From Sinorhizobium medicae (lineage in GTDB: Bacteria; Pseudomonadota; Alphaproteobacteria; Rhizobiales; Rhizobiaceae): 64,000 nt of DNA. The position numbers and the translations under genes are program-made. The stretch is from NCBI RefSeq assembly GCF_007827695.1, contig NZ_VITA01000016.1, positions 89,213-153,212 on the forward strand. Reading direction: 5' to 3'. Under the pieces are notes generated by a model, which had not been told where the DNA came from, did not search any database, and worked only from the letters and a program-made list of their open reading frames with translations. Shown here in pieces: positions 16,672-25,018 of this stretch (the first letter of the stretch is position 1; every line of letters starts with the position of its first letter).

Positions 16672-17643
16672 TCACGCAGCCAGAGGCTCGACCTCGACCG
16701 TCACATGTGAAAGCTCGTGGATATGCTGAAGCTTCCGGCGGTAGATCGACGGGCTCTGCGGGTTTTTCGTCACCAGCGAAACGATGGCGCCATGGTGACC
16801 GGGCCCAAGCTGCCACACGTGCAGATCCGTAATCCGATCCCCGTCCTTTTCGATTACCGCACGTATCTCGTCCGGCAGATCCTCGCCCGCCTGGATATAA
16901 TCCAGCAGCACGCTGCCGCTATCCCGGATCAGCCCCATGGACCAGCGGGCAATCACCAGAGCGCCGACAATACCCATCAGCGGGTCGAGCCATATCCAGC
17001 CGTAGACGCTGCCGGCTGCGAGCGCGACAATCGCAAGAACCGAGGTCAGCGCATCCGCCAGCACATGCAGATAGGCGGCACGCAGGTTGTTGTCCCGGGC
17101 TTGGGCGGCGGTGTGGTGGTGTCCGTGATCGTGATCGTGCCCGTGGCCGTGGTGGTGATGGTGACCATGGTGGTGATGCGAATGGTCCTCGCGAAGCAGC
17201 CAGGCACAGACGAGATTGACCACAAGCCCAAGCACGGCTACCGAAATGGCCTGCGGAAAACTGATCGCCACCGGATTGGCCAGCCGGAGAAGACTTTCCC
17301 AGCCGATGAGCAGAGCGATCAGGGCAAGTACGATCGCACTGGAAAAACCAGCAAGGTCGCCGAGTTTGCCGGTACCGAATGTAAACCGGGGGTTGCGGGC
17401 GTTTCGCCGCGCATAGAGATAGGCGAGCGCCGCAATCAGCAGAGCTGCAGCATGCGTCGACATGTGCCAGCCGTCGGCGACCAGAGCCATCGAGCCGTAG
17501 AAGGTACCCGCGGCGATTTCCGCGACCATCATTCCCGCGGTGAGCGCAATGACGAACCACGTTCGCCTTTCATTGCGCTGGTGATTGTCGCCGAGAAACA
17601 CATGATCGTGGGCGGCAGGCGCCGGTGAATGGATATCGGTCAT
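16672..17643 (-). CDS. dmeF: Cation diffusion facilitator, DmeF-like Co/Ni exporter
   Basis: A 323-residue CDF protein with six predicted membrane segments and a long cytoplasmic His-rich loop (about residues 153-180: stretches of HHHHGHHH and HGHDHDHGHH). The metal-site motifs HMSTH and HVLADALTS are present. In rhizobia such proteins, paired with a DmeR regulator, export cobalt and nickel. Its ATG overlaps the dmeR stop by four bases, so they form one operon. The C-terminal cytoplasmic domain (TDLHVWQLGPGHHGA) matches CDF dimer domains. Confidence 0.9.
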   Translation of the reverse strand: MTDIHSPAPAAHDHVFLGDNHQRNERRTWFVIALTAGMMVAEIAAGTFYGSMALVADGWHMSTHAAALLIAALAYLYARRNARNPRFTFGTGKLGDLAGFSSAIVLALIALLIGWESLLRLANPVAISFPQAISVAVLGLVVNLVCAWLLREDHSHHHHGHHHHHGHGHDHDHGHHHTAAQARDNNLRAAYLHVLADALTSVLAIVALAAGSVYGWIWLDPLMGIVGALVIARWSMGLIRDSGSVLLDYIQAGEDLPDEIRAVIEKDGDRITDLHVWQLGPGHHGAIVSLVTKNPQSPSIYRRKLQHIHELSHVTVEVEPLAA

Positions 17644-17912
17644 TTCAGGTATCTCCTGACGATTTCAATCAGTTCGGCAGCACCTTCTTCGCGCTCGACC
17701 TGCGTATCATGGCCGGCGACGTGCCCTCGGATATGGTCCTCTATCAGCTCGACCGTCAGCCCGTTGACCGCTCCGCGAACGGAGGCGACGAGATTGAGAA
17801 TGTCGCCGCATGACTGGCCCGCATCGAGCGCGCGTTCGACAGCCTCCATCTGACCCTTGAGTCGGCGGATACGGGCGAGCAACTTTGCCTGATCTCTGTT
17901 CGTGTGTGACAT
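17640..17912 (-). CDS. dmeR: DmeR-like metal-sensing repressor (CsoR/RcnR family)
   Basis: A 90-residue all-helical protein: RDQAKLLARIRRLKGQMEAVERAL, then DAGQSCGDILNLVASVRGAVNGL, HIRGHV, ending in EIVRRYLK. The His after the start Met-Ser, the single Cys near residue 36 and the later His residues fit the RcnR/DmeR metal-binding set rather than copper-type CsoR. It would repress dmeRF in the absence of Ni or Co. A G-tract operator lies four bases upstream of its start, overlapping the place where the ribosome-binding site would be; no clear Shine-Dalgarno is visible. Confidence 0.88.
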   Translation of the reverse strand: MSHTNRDQAKLLARIRRLKGQMEAVERALDAGQSCGDILNLVASVRGAVNGLTVELIEDHIRGHVAGHDTQVEREEGAAELIEIVRRYLK

Positions 17913-17915
17913 AGC

Positions 17916-17932
17916 ATAGGGGGGTACCCTAT
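17916..17932. promoter_or_regulatory. Candidate DmeR/RcnR-type operator
   Basis: A G/C tract flanked by AT-rich half-sites, ATAGGGGGGTACCCTAT on the plus strand, matches the general form of RcnR/DmeR operators (inverted repeat containing a run of G or C). It ends four bases before the dmeR start codon. Confidence 0.7.
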
Positions 17933-18402
17933 CTTTGCCGTCTATGCAAGCCGTCGGCTGACGGCTGCATTGCCGCCGAGCCGCGATCCGTCGATTGTCA
18001 GATTCCGACATGCGAAAGCCGCCGAGCCCAGGAGTCGCAATCGGCACAGCCGCAACTTTAGCTCGCATGGGCTGCATCGGGTCAATCAGCGTTGTTTTTG
18101 CTCTATTGCGGCATGCGCCTCCCCGATATTGTCGCATTTCACACAACCACCGGGTCGAGCCCGCAACGGGCTCCCGGCCCATGCATGTCGCAAGCAAAAT
18201 TTCTTTCCAGTCGCGGCTTTCCATGCGAATGTCGTAATTCGACAAGCTGAAGCGCATATTCCAAGCGACGAATATGTAAGCCTTGATGCATGTCGCCCAT
18301 GAGTGCGCAGCGGTTTGGGGCTGACGACTTGCACAGAAGCAATGATCTGAAGCGCGCGCATGAACTCGATTGATTGCAACGCCCTTCAGCATGGGAGGTT
18401 TT
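17933..18402 (+). promoter_or_regulatory. Intergenic region between dmeR and the GlxA-type regulator
   Basis: About 470 bases between divergent genes. I see GGGAGG before the GlxA-type start and no supported gene; open frames here give Arg/Ser-rich products without recognisable features. No clear operator beyond the dmeR site. Confidence 0.3.
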
Positions 18403-19407
18403 ATGCACAAACCGCTGACGAAGAAGCGTTCGCTCGTCTTCTTTCTGGTGCCGAATTTTTCGATGCTACCCTTCTCGGCCGCGATCGAAACACTGCGCAT
18501 TGCCAATCGCATGCTCGGTTACGAGGCCTATACCTGGCGCCTCGCTTCGACCGACGGCCAGAAGGTCTATTCGTCGGCGGGCATTGCGCTCGAAGTCAAC
18601 ACCTCGCTTGCCGACGAGCGCAAATATCTCGGTGGAGAGAACCGGCCCTCGATGGTTCTGGTCTGTTCGGGCGTCTATGTCGAAGACTTCCAGAACAAGT
18701 CGGTAAATGCTTGGCTGCGCGAGGCCTACAACCGCGGCATTGCGGTCGGCAGTCTCTGTACCGGCGCCCACGTGCTCGCTTCGGCGGGCCTGCTCACGGG
18801 CAAGCGCTGCGCGATCCATTGGGAAAACCTACCAGGCTTCTCCGAGAGCTTCCCTCAGGCCGACGTATATGCGGACCTCTATGAGATCGACGGCAACATC
18901 TATACCTGCGCCGGCGGCACCGCTTCGCTCGACATGATGCTGAACCTGATCGATCAGGATTTCGGCGAGAACCTCGTCAACCGCGTCTGCGAGCAGGCGC
19001 TGACCGACCGCGTGCGCGGGCCGCACGACCGGCAGCGGCTGCCACTGAGAGCACGCCTTGGCGTTCAGAACTCCAAGGTCCTTTCGATCATCGAACTGAT
19101 GGAAAGCAACCTTTCCGAACCGCTGTCCCTCCTTGAGATAGCGGAGAGCGCCGACCTGTCCCGCCGTCAGATCGAGCGGCTCTTCCGCCAGGAAATGGGA
19201 CGGTCGCCAGCCCGCTACTATCTCGAGATTCGCCTCGATCGCGCCCGGCATCTGCTTATCCAGTCTTCCATGCCGGTCGTGGAAGTCGCTGTGGCCTGCG
19301 GTTTCGTATCCGCTTCACATTTTTCGAAGTGTTATCGGGAGCTCTACAACCGCTCGCCGCAACAGGAACGCGCCGAACGCAAGCTGACGTTACAGATGGC
19401 GCGGTAG
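18403..19407 (+). CDS. GlxA-family (DJ-1/PfpI + AraC) transcriptional regulator
   Basis: A 334-residue protein. Residues about 10-200 form a DJ-1/PfpI-like amidotransferase domain (VFFLVPNFSMLPFSAAIE; the elbow VGSLCTGAHVLA; CAGGTASLDMML). Residues about 225-325 form an AraC-type double helix-turn-helix (LLEIAESADLSRRQIERLFRQ, AVACGFVSASHFSKCYRE). This is the GbdR/CdhR/ArgR architecture, often controlling use of quaternary amines or amino acids. Given the glycine-betaine-like methyltransferase cluster about 15 kb away, it is a possible regulator, but it is not adjacent. A GGGAGG site precedes the start. Confidence 0.88.
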   Translation: MHKPLTKKRSLVFFLVPNFSMLPFSAAIETLRIANRMLGYEAYTWRLASTDGQKVYSSAGIALEVNTSLADERKYLGGENRPSMVLVCSGVYVEDFQNKSVNAWLREAYNRGIAVGSLCTGAHVLASAGLLTGKRCAIHWENLPGFSESFPQADVYADLYEIDGNIYTCAGGTASLDMMLNLIDQDFGENLVNRVCEQALTDRVRGPHDRQRLPLRARLGVQNSKVLSIIELMESNLSEPLSLLEIAESADLSRRQIERLFRQEMGRSPARYYLEIRLDRARHLLIQSSMPVVEVAVACGFVSASHFSKCYRELYNRSPQQERAERKLTLQMAR

Positions 19408-19678
19408 ACCACGATGATTTAAGGCGGAAACGGCCTGAAATGTCCTCGTTTCCATTGAGTCAGGGCGAATCGCGCGGTCGTTCGTCCAAAACAGGTAGGG
19501 AGCAGAAAGCGGGTTTTGCTTCCGGCTGCGGCAGCGCGGTCGTGCAGCACACCCGTATCGCTGAAAATACGTCGACGGGGATCGCCTTGAAGGTCGCTAC
19601 ACTTTCCATCGCCAACGACGCCCAGGGCGCCACCCTTTTGTCGTTGAGCGGCGCGGATGCGCCGCTTCGCGCCACGCG

Positions 19679-19828
19679 GGCGAACTCATTTATAAAACCT
19701 TCAATCCCGCGGGCACCGCCGACGACAAGACGGTTGTCTATGGCGATCTCAACGGAGACGGCCGCGCCGATTTCCAGATTGAGCTTTCCGGCTTGAAGAG
19801 CTTGACAGCCGGCGATTTTTTGCTGTGA
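19679..19828 (+). pseudogene. C-terminal remnant of an RTX-type calcium-binding protein
   Basis: A 49-codon stretch in one frame encodes ELIYKTFNPAGTADDKTVVY followed by GDLNGDGRADFQIELSG and LTAGDFLL, then a stop. This is the typical C-terminal end of rhizobial RTX proteins, including the EF-like DLNGDGRADF loop and the type I secretion tail. No start codon or RTX repeat body precedes it in frame; the upstream 250 bases look degenerate. It is best read as the decayed 3' end of a secreted protein gene. Confidence 0.7.
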
Positions 19829-19960
19829 GCCGACGAGCGTTTGATGCTGTCGTTCTCAAGCCGAGATCCAACTCCTCCGAAATCGGCCGTCGACCTTCAA
19901 GCCGTAATCGATTTCAACAAGATGAGATGCGGGATGCGGCCGGAAAACCGCACGCTTCCC

Positions 19961-20785
19961 TCATCCCGCCCTCGCGTTCAGTGTTTTTATCTTGGTCAGC
20001 GTATCGAGGTTCTGGTTGACGCGGCAGTAGAATTCCTCGTTTACGAAGGGCCGGACGACAAAATCGTTGCCGCCGGCTTTGAGGAAGCGCGCAGAGAGCA
20101 GCCGATCCATCGACGACGACACGCCGATGATGCGTACCTGATGTGGGCCGTGCGCTGCTCGGATCCGACGCGTAAGCTCGAATCCATCGATATCCGGCAT
20201 ATTGTAGTCGGTAATGACGAGGGCAATGTCCGAATTGTTCTTCAGGATTTCCAGCGCGGCGAATCCGCTTTCCGCCGTGCTCGTGCGGAAGTTGTGGCGC
20301 TTCAACTGCGTCGTCAGAACGGCTCGTGCGGTTGGGCTATCGTCGACGATCAAAACGTGGTGCTGCTGATTGGTCAGGAATCGGCAGACGGATTCCGCCA
20401 GCATGTCGACGGCAAAGACGCTGTCCTTAATCACGTAGTCTACAATATCCTTCGCGAGAATGGCCTCGCGCGTGCTCTCCTGGAACGAGCCGGTGAAGAC
20501 GACCGTCGGTACGCTCATATCGATCAGATAGGTGAGCGCCTCCCCGTTCTCCGCGCCAGGGAGATTGATATTGGAAATGGCAAGAGACGGCGCGAAAGAA
20601 GCGTTTTCGACCGCGAACAGCAGGTCCTCATAGTCGCGACAGACGATGACGTCGATGTCGAAAAGCTCCTTCAACCGCTTTGAGACCATTGAGGCAAAGA
20701 GATGGGAGTCCTCGGCAAGCACGATCCGGTGCTCGCCAAGGGATTCGCCGGAATAGTACATTCCGGAAACGCCGAAGAATGACAT
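19961..20785 (-). CDS. Double receiver-domain response regulator with degenerate first domain
   Basis: A 274-residue protein of two receiver domains and no output domain. Domain 1 (about residues 18-135) keeps the acidic pair (LAEDS) and the Lys (VIKDS, Lys120), but the phospho-acceptor position is Asn72 (SNINLPG) instead of Asp. Domain 2 (about 143-262) has the full set: VDDSPTAR, Asp193 in ITDYNMPDIDG, and a V-S-S-S switch region. Related REC-REC proteins often carry a GGDEF domain, which is absent here. It is probably a phospho-signalling adaptor or a phosphatase sink; its partner kinase is not in the window. Confidence 0.85.
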   Translation of the reverse strand: MSFFGVSGMYYSGESLGEHRIVLAEDSHLFASMVSKRLKELFDIDVIVCRDYEDLLFAVENASFAPSLAISNINLPGAENGEALTYLIDMSVPTVVFTGSFQESTREAILAKDIVDYVIKDSVFAVDMLAESVCRFLTNQQHHVLIVDDSPTARAVLTTQLKRHNFRTSTAESGFAALEILKNNSDIALVITDYNMPDIDGFELTRRIRAAHGPHQVRIIGVSSSMDRLLSARFLKAGGNDFVVRPFVNEEFYCRVNQNLDTLTKIKTLNARAG

Positions 20786-20959
20786 TTATCGCCTATGAAA
20801 AGATTGTCCCCGCATGACACCGTAGCGGCAAAAGAATTTATTCGGTGTTAATAGCGGCCAGCGCCGATATCGACACAAACCGCGGATGGATTGCATACCC
20901 CGGCCGCCGAAAAGCGGCCGTTGTGTACCAATCAGCGATTCAAGAAGCTGCTCGGGCTC

Positions 20960-22573
20960 TCAGACAAAAACGATATCGTCCGCGGAAAGGTCTTGAAGCG
21001 CAACGTTGTCCAGGAACAGTCCGAAATTGTCGGACCCGTTGAAGGCGATATAGAGCCCGTCGTCCGTCTCGGTCGCAGCAGCAACCAGATCGGCGAAGCT
21101 CTCGATTCGTGTCGAATCCGATGCATTGCCGATAAAGCGCAGCACATCCCCGCCGTCGAAATCGAAATCGGTAATGCGGTCGACACCCGAGAACGAAAAC
21201 GTGTCCGAAGACCAGAGGTAGGTATCGGCACCGGCGCCGCCCGTCATCACATCGTCACCGCCCCCGCCCCAGAGCACATCCTTGCCGGCTCCTCCGTCGA
21301 GCCGGTCGTTACCCTCATTGCCGGCGAGCTGATCGTCGCCTCCAAGCGTGCGGATTGTATCGTCCCCTGAGTCGCCGGAAAGTTCGAACCTCTCGATATT
21401 GGTAAAGACAAGAGAAGTGCCCAGCATGCCCGTCGAGGCATCGAAATGTGTGCCCGTCAGAGGGCCGACGACGCGCAATGTATCGCTGCCGGCGCCGCCA
21501 TCGATGAAGCCGGAGGGCGCAACCATCTGGATGAGATCGTCGCCGGAGCCGCCGTCAATATACGTGTCACCGTCATCGAAGCGCGATCCCGAGTCATGAA
21601 TCTCGTCGTTCCCATCGCCCCCGACGAGCACGTCATTACCGCCGTTGCTGATCAGGATGTCGTCGCCACTGTCGCCATAGAGGGCATCGTCTCCGCTCCC
21701 GGAAGCGATGTAATCCCTGCCGCTGCTGCCGGCTGCGTAATTGTCACCTTCGCCCAGATGAGCGCTGAGCGAAAGGAGATTGCCGGCGATCAGCGTGTCG
21801 CTGCCATTACCGAGATTGATGTTGGCGACCTCGATGCCGTTGATCAGAGTACCCGTCGAGGCGAATCCCCGCGCAAAATCGAGGGTCACGTCCCCGGTTC
21901 TTTCTTCATCGAGCAGGGTGAGTCTGTCCCAGCCGGTCCCGCCGTCGATCACCGTGGAAGAAAGCGTCGTAAAGATGATGTCGTCATGGTCACCGGCAAA
22001 AATCCGGTTCGAGCCAACAGTGTCATTGATGATGTCGCCCCCGGTGCCAGTGTTGATCGTGTCGTCGCCCTGCATGCTTGTGCCGTCATCGCCGTCGGTG
22101 CCATACGGCCCGACAATGTCGTTACCACCACCGGTCGAGATGATATCATCAGTCGAGGCGCCGAATATTCGGTCATTGCCGCTGCCGGTGGTCAGCACTA
22201 GCCTTTCGATGCGGTTGAAGAATATATGCTCCCAGTCTGACGTGTTGTAGCCGATGATGCCGTGACCGTGCTCGCCGCTGAACCGGACGGAAGTGCTGAC
22301 GTTCGCAAGGTCGATCACCAACGTATCGGTACCGGCCCCGCCCGTAACCGCGCCGCCGGTACCGATCAGGGTTATTTGATCATCCCCCTCGCCGCCGTCG
22401 AGGCGGTCGTATCCGCTCGTACTTGCCAGACGATCGTCCCCGGCGCCACCGTCGACGAGATCGTCGCCGCCACCGGCCTCGATATCATCCGCGCCTGCAA
22501 GGCCCCAAATGCGGTCCTTCTCCTCTGTTCCAACCAGTATATCGACTCCGGCCGTGCCCACTACTGTGGTCAT
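20960..22573 (-). CDS. RTX (hemolysin-type) calcium-binding secreted protein
   Basis: A 537-residue acidic protein with repeated nonapeptides of the GGxGxDxLx type from the N-terminus (LAGADDIEAGGGDDLVDGG) to about residue 480 (GGAGKDVLWGGGGDDVMTGG). Between them are longer stretches such as GTGWDRLTLLDEERTGDVTL. It has no N-terminal signal peptide, and the last 50 residues (NFGLFLDNVALQDLSADDIV) resemble a type I secretion signal. Calcium-induced folding outside the cell is expected; an adhesive or enzymatic domain is not apparent. No T1SS genes are adjacent. The upstream region is strikingly AT-rich. Confidence 0.88.
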   Translation of the reverse strand: MTTVVGTAGVDILVGTEEKDRIWGLAGADDIEAGGGDDLVDGGAGDDRLASTSGYDRLDGGEGDDQITLIGTGGAVTGGAGTDTLVIDLANVSTSVRFSGEHGHGIIGYNTSDWEHIFFNRIERLVLTTGSGNDRIFGASTDDIISTGGGNDIVGPYGTDGDDGTSMQGDDTINTGTGGDIINDTVGSNRIFAGDHDDIIFTTLSSTVIDGGTGWDRLTLLDEERTGDVTLDFARGFASTGTLINGIEVANINLGNGSDTLIAGNLLSLSAHLGEGDNYAAGSSGRDYIASGSGDDALYGDSGDDILISNGGNDVLVGGDGNDEIHDSGSRFDDGDTYIDGGSGDDLIQMVAPSGFIDGGAGSDTLRVVGPLTGTHFDASTGMLGTSLVFTNIERFELSGDSGDDTIRTLGGDDQLAGNEGNDRLDGGAGKDVLWGGGGDDVMTGGAGADTYLWSSDTFSFSGVDRITDFDFDGGDVLRFIGNASDSTRIESFADLVAAATETDDGLYIAFNGSDNFGLFLDNVALQDLSADDIVFV

Positions 22574-22883
22574 GTCGCTCTTCCCCCTGAATGCGAAGCA
22601 TGAGATTAATATTATTGCTTAAAGAAAAATCGAGATGCAATCAAAAATAAATACTGGTGATAATATACATTAAATTACTTCAAATATATAATTAAGTTAC
22701 TCGCAGGTGTAGACTGCGTATACCCCCCGCACCTATCCCGGAAGGCGCAACCAAGAAGGCAATGAAGTGCCGCTGAACGTTGTCCCTTTGGAGCAGCTTG
22801 GCGCCTGCGAGTCTTACGCCCGATGTCGGAACCGGCCCGACTGCTGCGTCCTAGGCTGGGTAACACAATCGAGGAGAACCCGA
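22574..22883. promoter_or_regulatory. AT-rich divergent promoter region of the RTX gene
   Basis: Positions about 22600-22715 are very AT-rich compared with the surrounding genome (runs such as AAAAATAAATACT and TATATAATTAAG). This is typical of H-NS-like silenced or transferred promoters. The stretch feeds the RTX gene leftward; GAGGAG before 22884 serves the DHFR-like gene. No gene seen. Confidence 0.45.
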
Positions 22884-23543
22884 ATGAGAAAGATCATCGT
22901 TGGCGCATTCATAAGCCTCGACGGCATCATGCAGGCACCCGGCGGACCGCACGAGGATCCCGTCGGCGGCTTCTACCATGGCGGCTGGGCAGCCCCGTAT
23001 TTTGACGAGACCATGGGACAGGCGGTGGGCGAGATGTTTTCGAACCCGTTCGATCTACTGCTTGGACGGAAGACCTATGACATCTTCGCCGCACATTGGC
23101 CCTATGCGGGCTCCGGCGATCCGATCGGACCGCTCTTTGACCGGATCACCAAATATGTCGCAACGCGCAACCCCAGTCTGAAACTCGATTGGCAGAATAG
23201 CCGCCCTCTCGGCTCCGATACGGTTGCAGCGCTCGGTGAGTTGAAAAGTGAGGAAGGCGCCGACCTGTTGACGCAGGGATCGACCGATTTCCTGCAGACC
23301 TTGTTTCGCAATGATCTCGTAGACGAGCTGCACATCTCATGCTTTCCGATCGTGCTCGGAAAGGGCAAGCGGCTCTTCGGTGATGGCGCCGTGCCGATGG
23401 CTTTGAAACTCGTGGGCTCGAAAGTCTCCGGGACCGGCGTCACGATCAGCAAATACGTCCGCAACGGCCCGGTCGTTACGGGATCGTTTGAGTTCGAGCA
23501 GCCGACCGCGGCGGAACTGGAGCGGCGAAGAAAATTGACCTGA
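22884..23543 (+). CDS. Dihydrofolate reductase family (RibD C-terminal-like) protein
   Basis: A 219-residue protein with the DHFR/RibD fold pattern: KIIVGAFISLDGIMQAPGGP at the N-terminus, LLLGRKTYDIFAAHWP, KYVATRN and a late DELHISCFPIVLGKGKRLF. Such proteins are NADPH-dependent reductases of uncertain substrate and are common in soil bacteria. GAGGAG lies before the ATG. It stands alone between the RTX and small secreted protein genes. Confidence 0.88.
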   Translation: MRKIIVGAFISLDGIMQAPGGPHEDPVGGFYHGGWAAPYFDETMGQAVGEMFSNPFDLLLGRKTYDIFAAHWPYAGSGDPIGPLFDRITKYVATRNPSLKLDWQNSRPLGSDTVAALGELKSEEGADLLTQGSTDFLQTLFRNDLVDELHISCFPIVLGKGKRLFGDGAVPMALKLVGSKVSGTGVTISKYVRNGPVVTGSFEFEQPTAAELERRRKLT

Positions 23544-23654
23544 TCTGGCCACTCCGCCGTGCGGTCGCGGATCGTCGACGCGGGGCTTCGGCCCCGCGGT
23601 CTTGCGGCACGGCTCAAGCTCGTCCGACTGACGCAAACGCCTTTCCGGGCGAAG

Positions 23655-23918
23655 CTATTTCACGACGACGGAGCCCTCGACAATTTCCACTGTCTCGTCG
23701 CCTTGAAGGCCAACCCGGTCGCCGCTTGGAGTGGTGAGGAAGCAGCCGCTCAGGCAGAACGTTTCCGTCGCGCCCGCATTGAGTGCCATCTCTACTCGGC
23801 TGTCCCCTTCGACGATCACCAGAACAGCAGCCTCGCCGTCCTTGTTTGTCACGGTCGCCGAATTGGCGCCGCCGGCTGACAGCACGGCGGACGCAATAAT
23901 GATAGCAGATGTTTTCAT
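23655..23918 (-). CDS. Small exported protein of unknown function
   Basis: An 87-residue protein: signal peptide (MKTSAIIIASAVLSAGGANSA), then a short beta-rich domain with two cysteines (ETFCLSGCFLTT) that may form a disulfide loop, and a Val-rich end. I do not recognise the family. The start at 23918 opens the signal peptide; a weak ribosome site is all that is visible, so the start is moderately supported. Codon use is like its neighbours. Confidence 0.6.
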   Translation of the reverse strand: MKTSAIIIASAVLSAGGANSATVTNKDGEAAVLVIVEGDSRVEMALNAGATETFCLSGCFLTTPSGDRVGLQGDETVEIVEGSVVVK

Positions 23919-24234
23919 TGCATTTCGGCGCGCAAGCGCGCCGTCCCCATTTTGGCCGGCCGCCTTCCATTCACGTGAAGACGCCAGCCACCCCTCTAGC
24001 CGCAACCAGCCTACCGCAGAAATTCGCGAGGCGTAAACCTCACGGGGAAAAACAATGCAGAGCCCCGATCCGCTTCAGAGGGCACGCGACAGAGCGTAAT
24101 CGATCCTATGTGTTGCGATGTGCTGCCTGTGCGAAAAACCTATTAGTTGTCCCGGCCCACTTGATCCGTCGATTGTTCACGGTCTATGCGTTTTCGACGC
24201 CGCCGGCGTCTCGGTACAAAAAGGGTTACCAGAT

Positions 24235-24873
24235 ATGGAGATTTTCACTTCCGCCGGCCTGACGGCGTTGCTGCAGGTCATTGTGATCGACCTGGTGCTC
24301 GCCGGCGACAATGCGGTCGTCATCGGCCTTGCCGCAGCCGGCTTGCCGCTGGAGCAACGCAAGAAGGCCATTCTCGTCGGCATTCTCGCCGCCACCGTGC
24401 TTCGCATTGTGCTCGCCATCTTCACGGTCCAGCTTCTTGCAATCATCGGACTTCTGCTTGCCGGTGGCCTCCTTCTGCTTTGGGTCTGCTGGAAGATGTG
24501 GCGCGAGCTTCGCTCAGGCGGGCACGAACTTGGCGACCTCGAGAACGCGGACAATTCGGGCCCTAGAAAGACTTTCAGACAGGCGGCAACCCAGATCGTC
24601 ATCGCAGATGTCTCCATGTCGCTCGACAACGTTCTTGCCGTCGCCGGGGCCGCCCGCGAGCATCCAACCGTGCTCGTCTTTGGTCTTGCGCTCTCCATCG
24701 CAATGATGGGTATCGCCGCGAGCTTCATCGCGCGTCTGCTCGGCCGCTATCACTGGATCGCTTATATCGGTCTGGCGATCATTCTCTACGTCGCTCTTGA
24801 TATGATCTACCGCGGCGCGCTGGAGGTCTGGCCACATGTCGTGCCGGTGGCGCAGGCGCTGGCTGGTCTCTAG
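24235..24873 (+). CDS. TerC family (YjbE-type) integral membrane protein
   Basis: A 212-residue protein with six to seven predicted membrane helices and the two TerC acidic motifs: VIDLVLAGDNAVVIGLA in the first helix pair and VIADVSMSLDNVLAVAGAA in the second half. TerC/YjbE members export Mn or other divalent metals and help metalate exported proteins. The start at 24235 is the first Met before the first membrane helix; AAGGG stands about ten bases upstream. I looked for a manganese (yybP-ykoY) riboswitch upstream and could not demonstrate one. Confidence 0.88.
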   Translation: MEIFTSAGLTALLQVIVIDLVLAGDNAVVIGLAAAGLPLEQRKKAILVGILAATVLRIVLAIFTVQLLAIIGLLLAGGLLLLWVCWKMWRELRSGGHELGDLENADNSGPRKTFRQAATQIVIADVSMSLDNVLAVAGAAREHPTVLVFGLALSIAMMGIAASFIARLLGRYHWIAYIGLAIILYVALDMIYRGALEVWPHVVPVAQALAGL

Positions 24874-24938
24874 ATCACGTCTGTAAGCTGAGCCGCGTGC
24901 AAACAAGAGGCGGCTGGCCGGATCCAGGCCGGATGTGC

Positions 24939-24967
24939 AGGGAGAAGCGGCATTACCGCTCCTCCCT
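24939..24967. terminator. Possible hairpin between convergent terC and mscS-type genes
   Basis: AGGGAGAAGCGG pairs with CCGCTCCTCCCT with one mismatch and a five-base loop. There is no clear T-run, so termination efficiency is doubtful. Confidence 0.35.
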
Positions 24968-25018
24968 CACTCTATTGAGCAGTCGAAGTTTCGGGGCGCT
25001 GGCGTCCTGCGCTTCGCT

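Noticed and set aside
24036..24234. Possible manganese (yybP-ykoY) riboswitch before terC
   Set aside because: The family suggests one, but the conserved core could not be recognised; a covariance-model search would decide.
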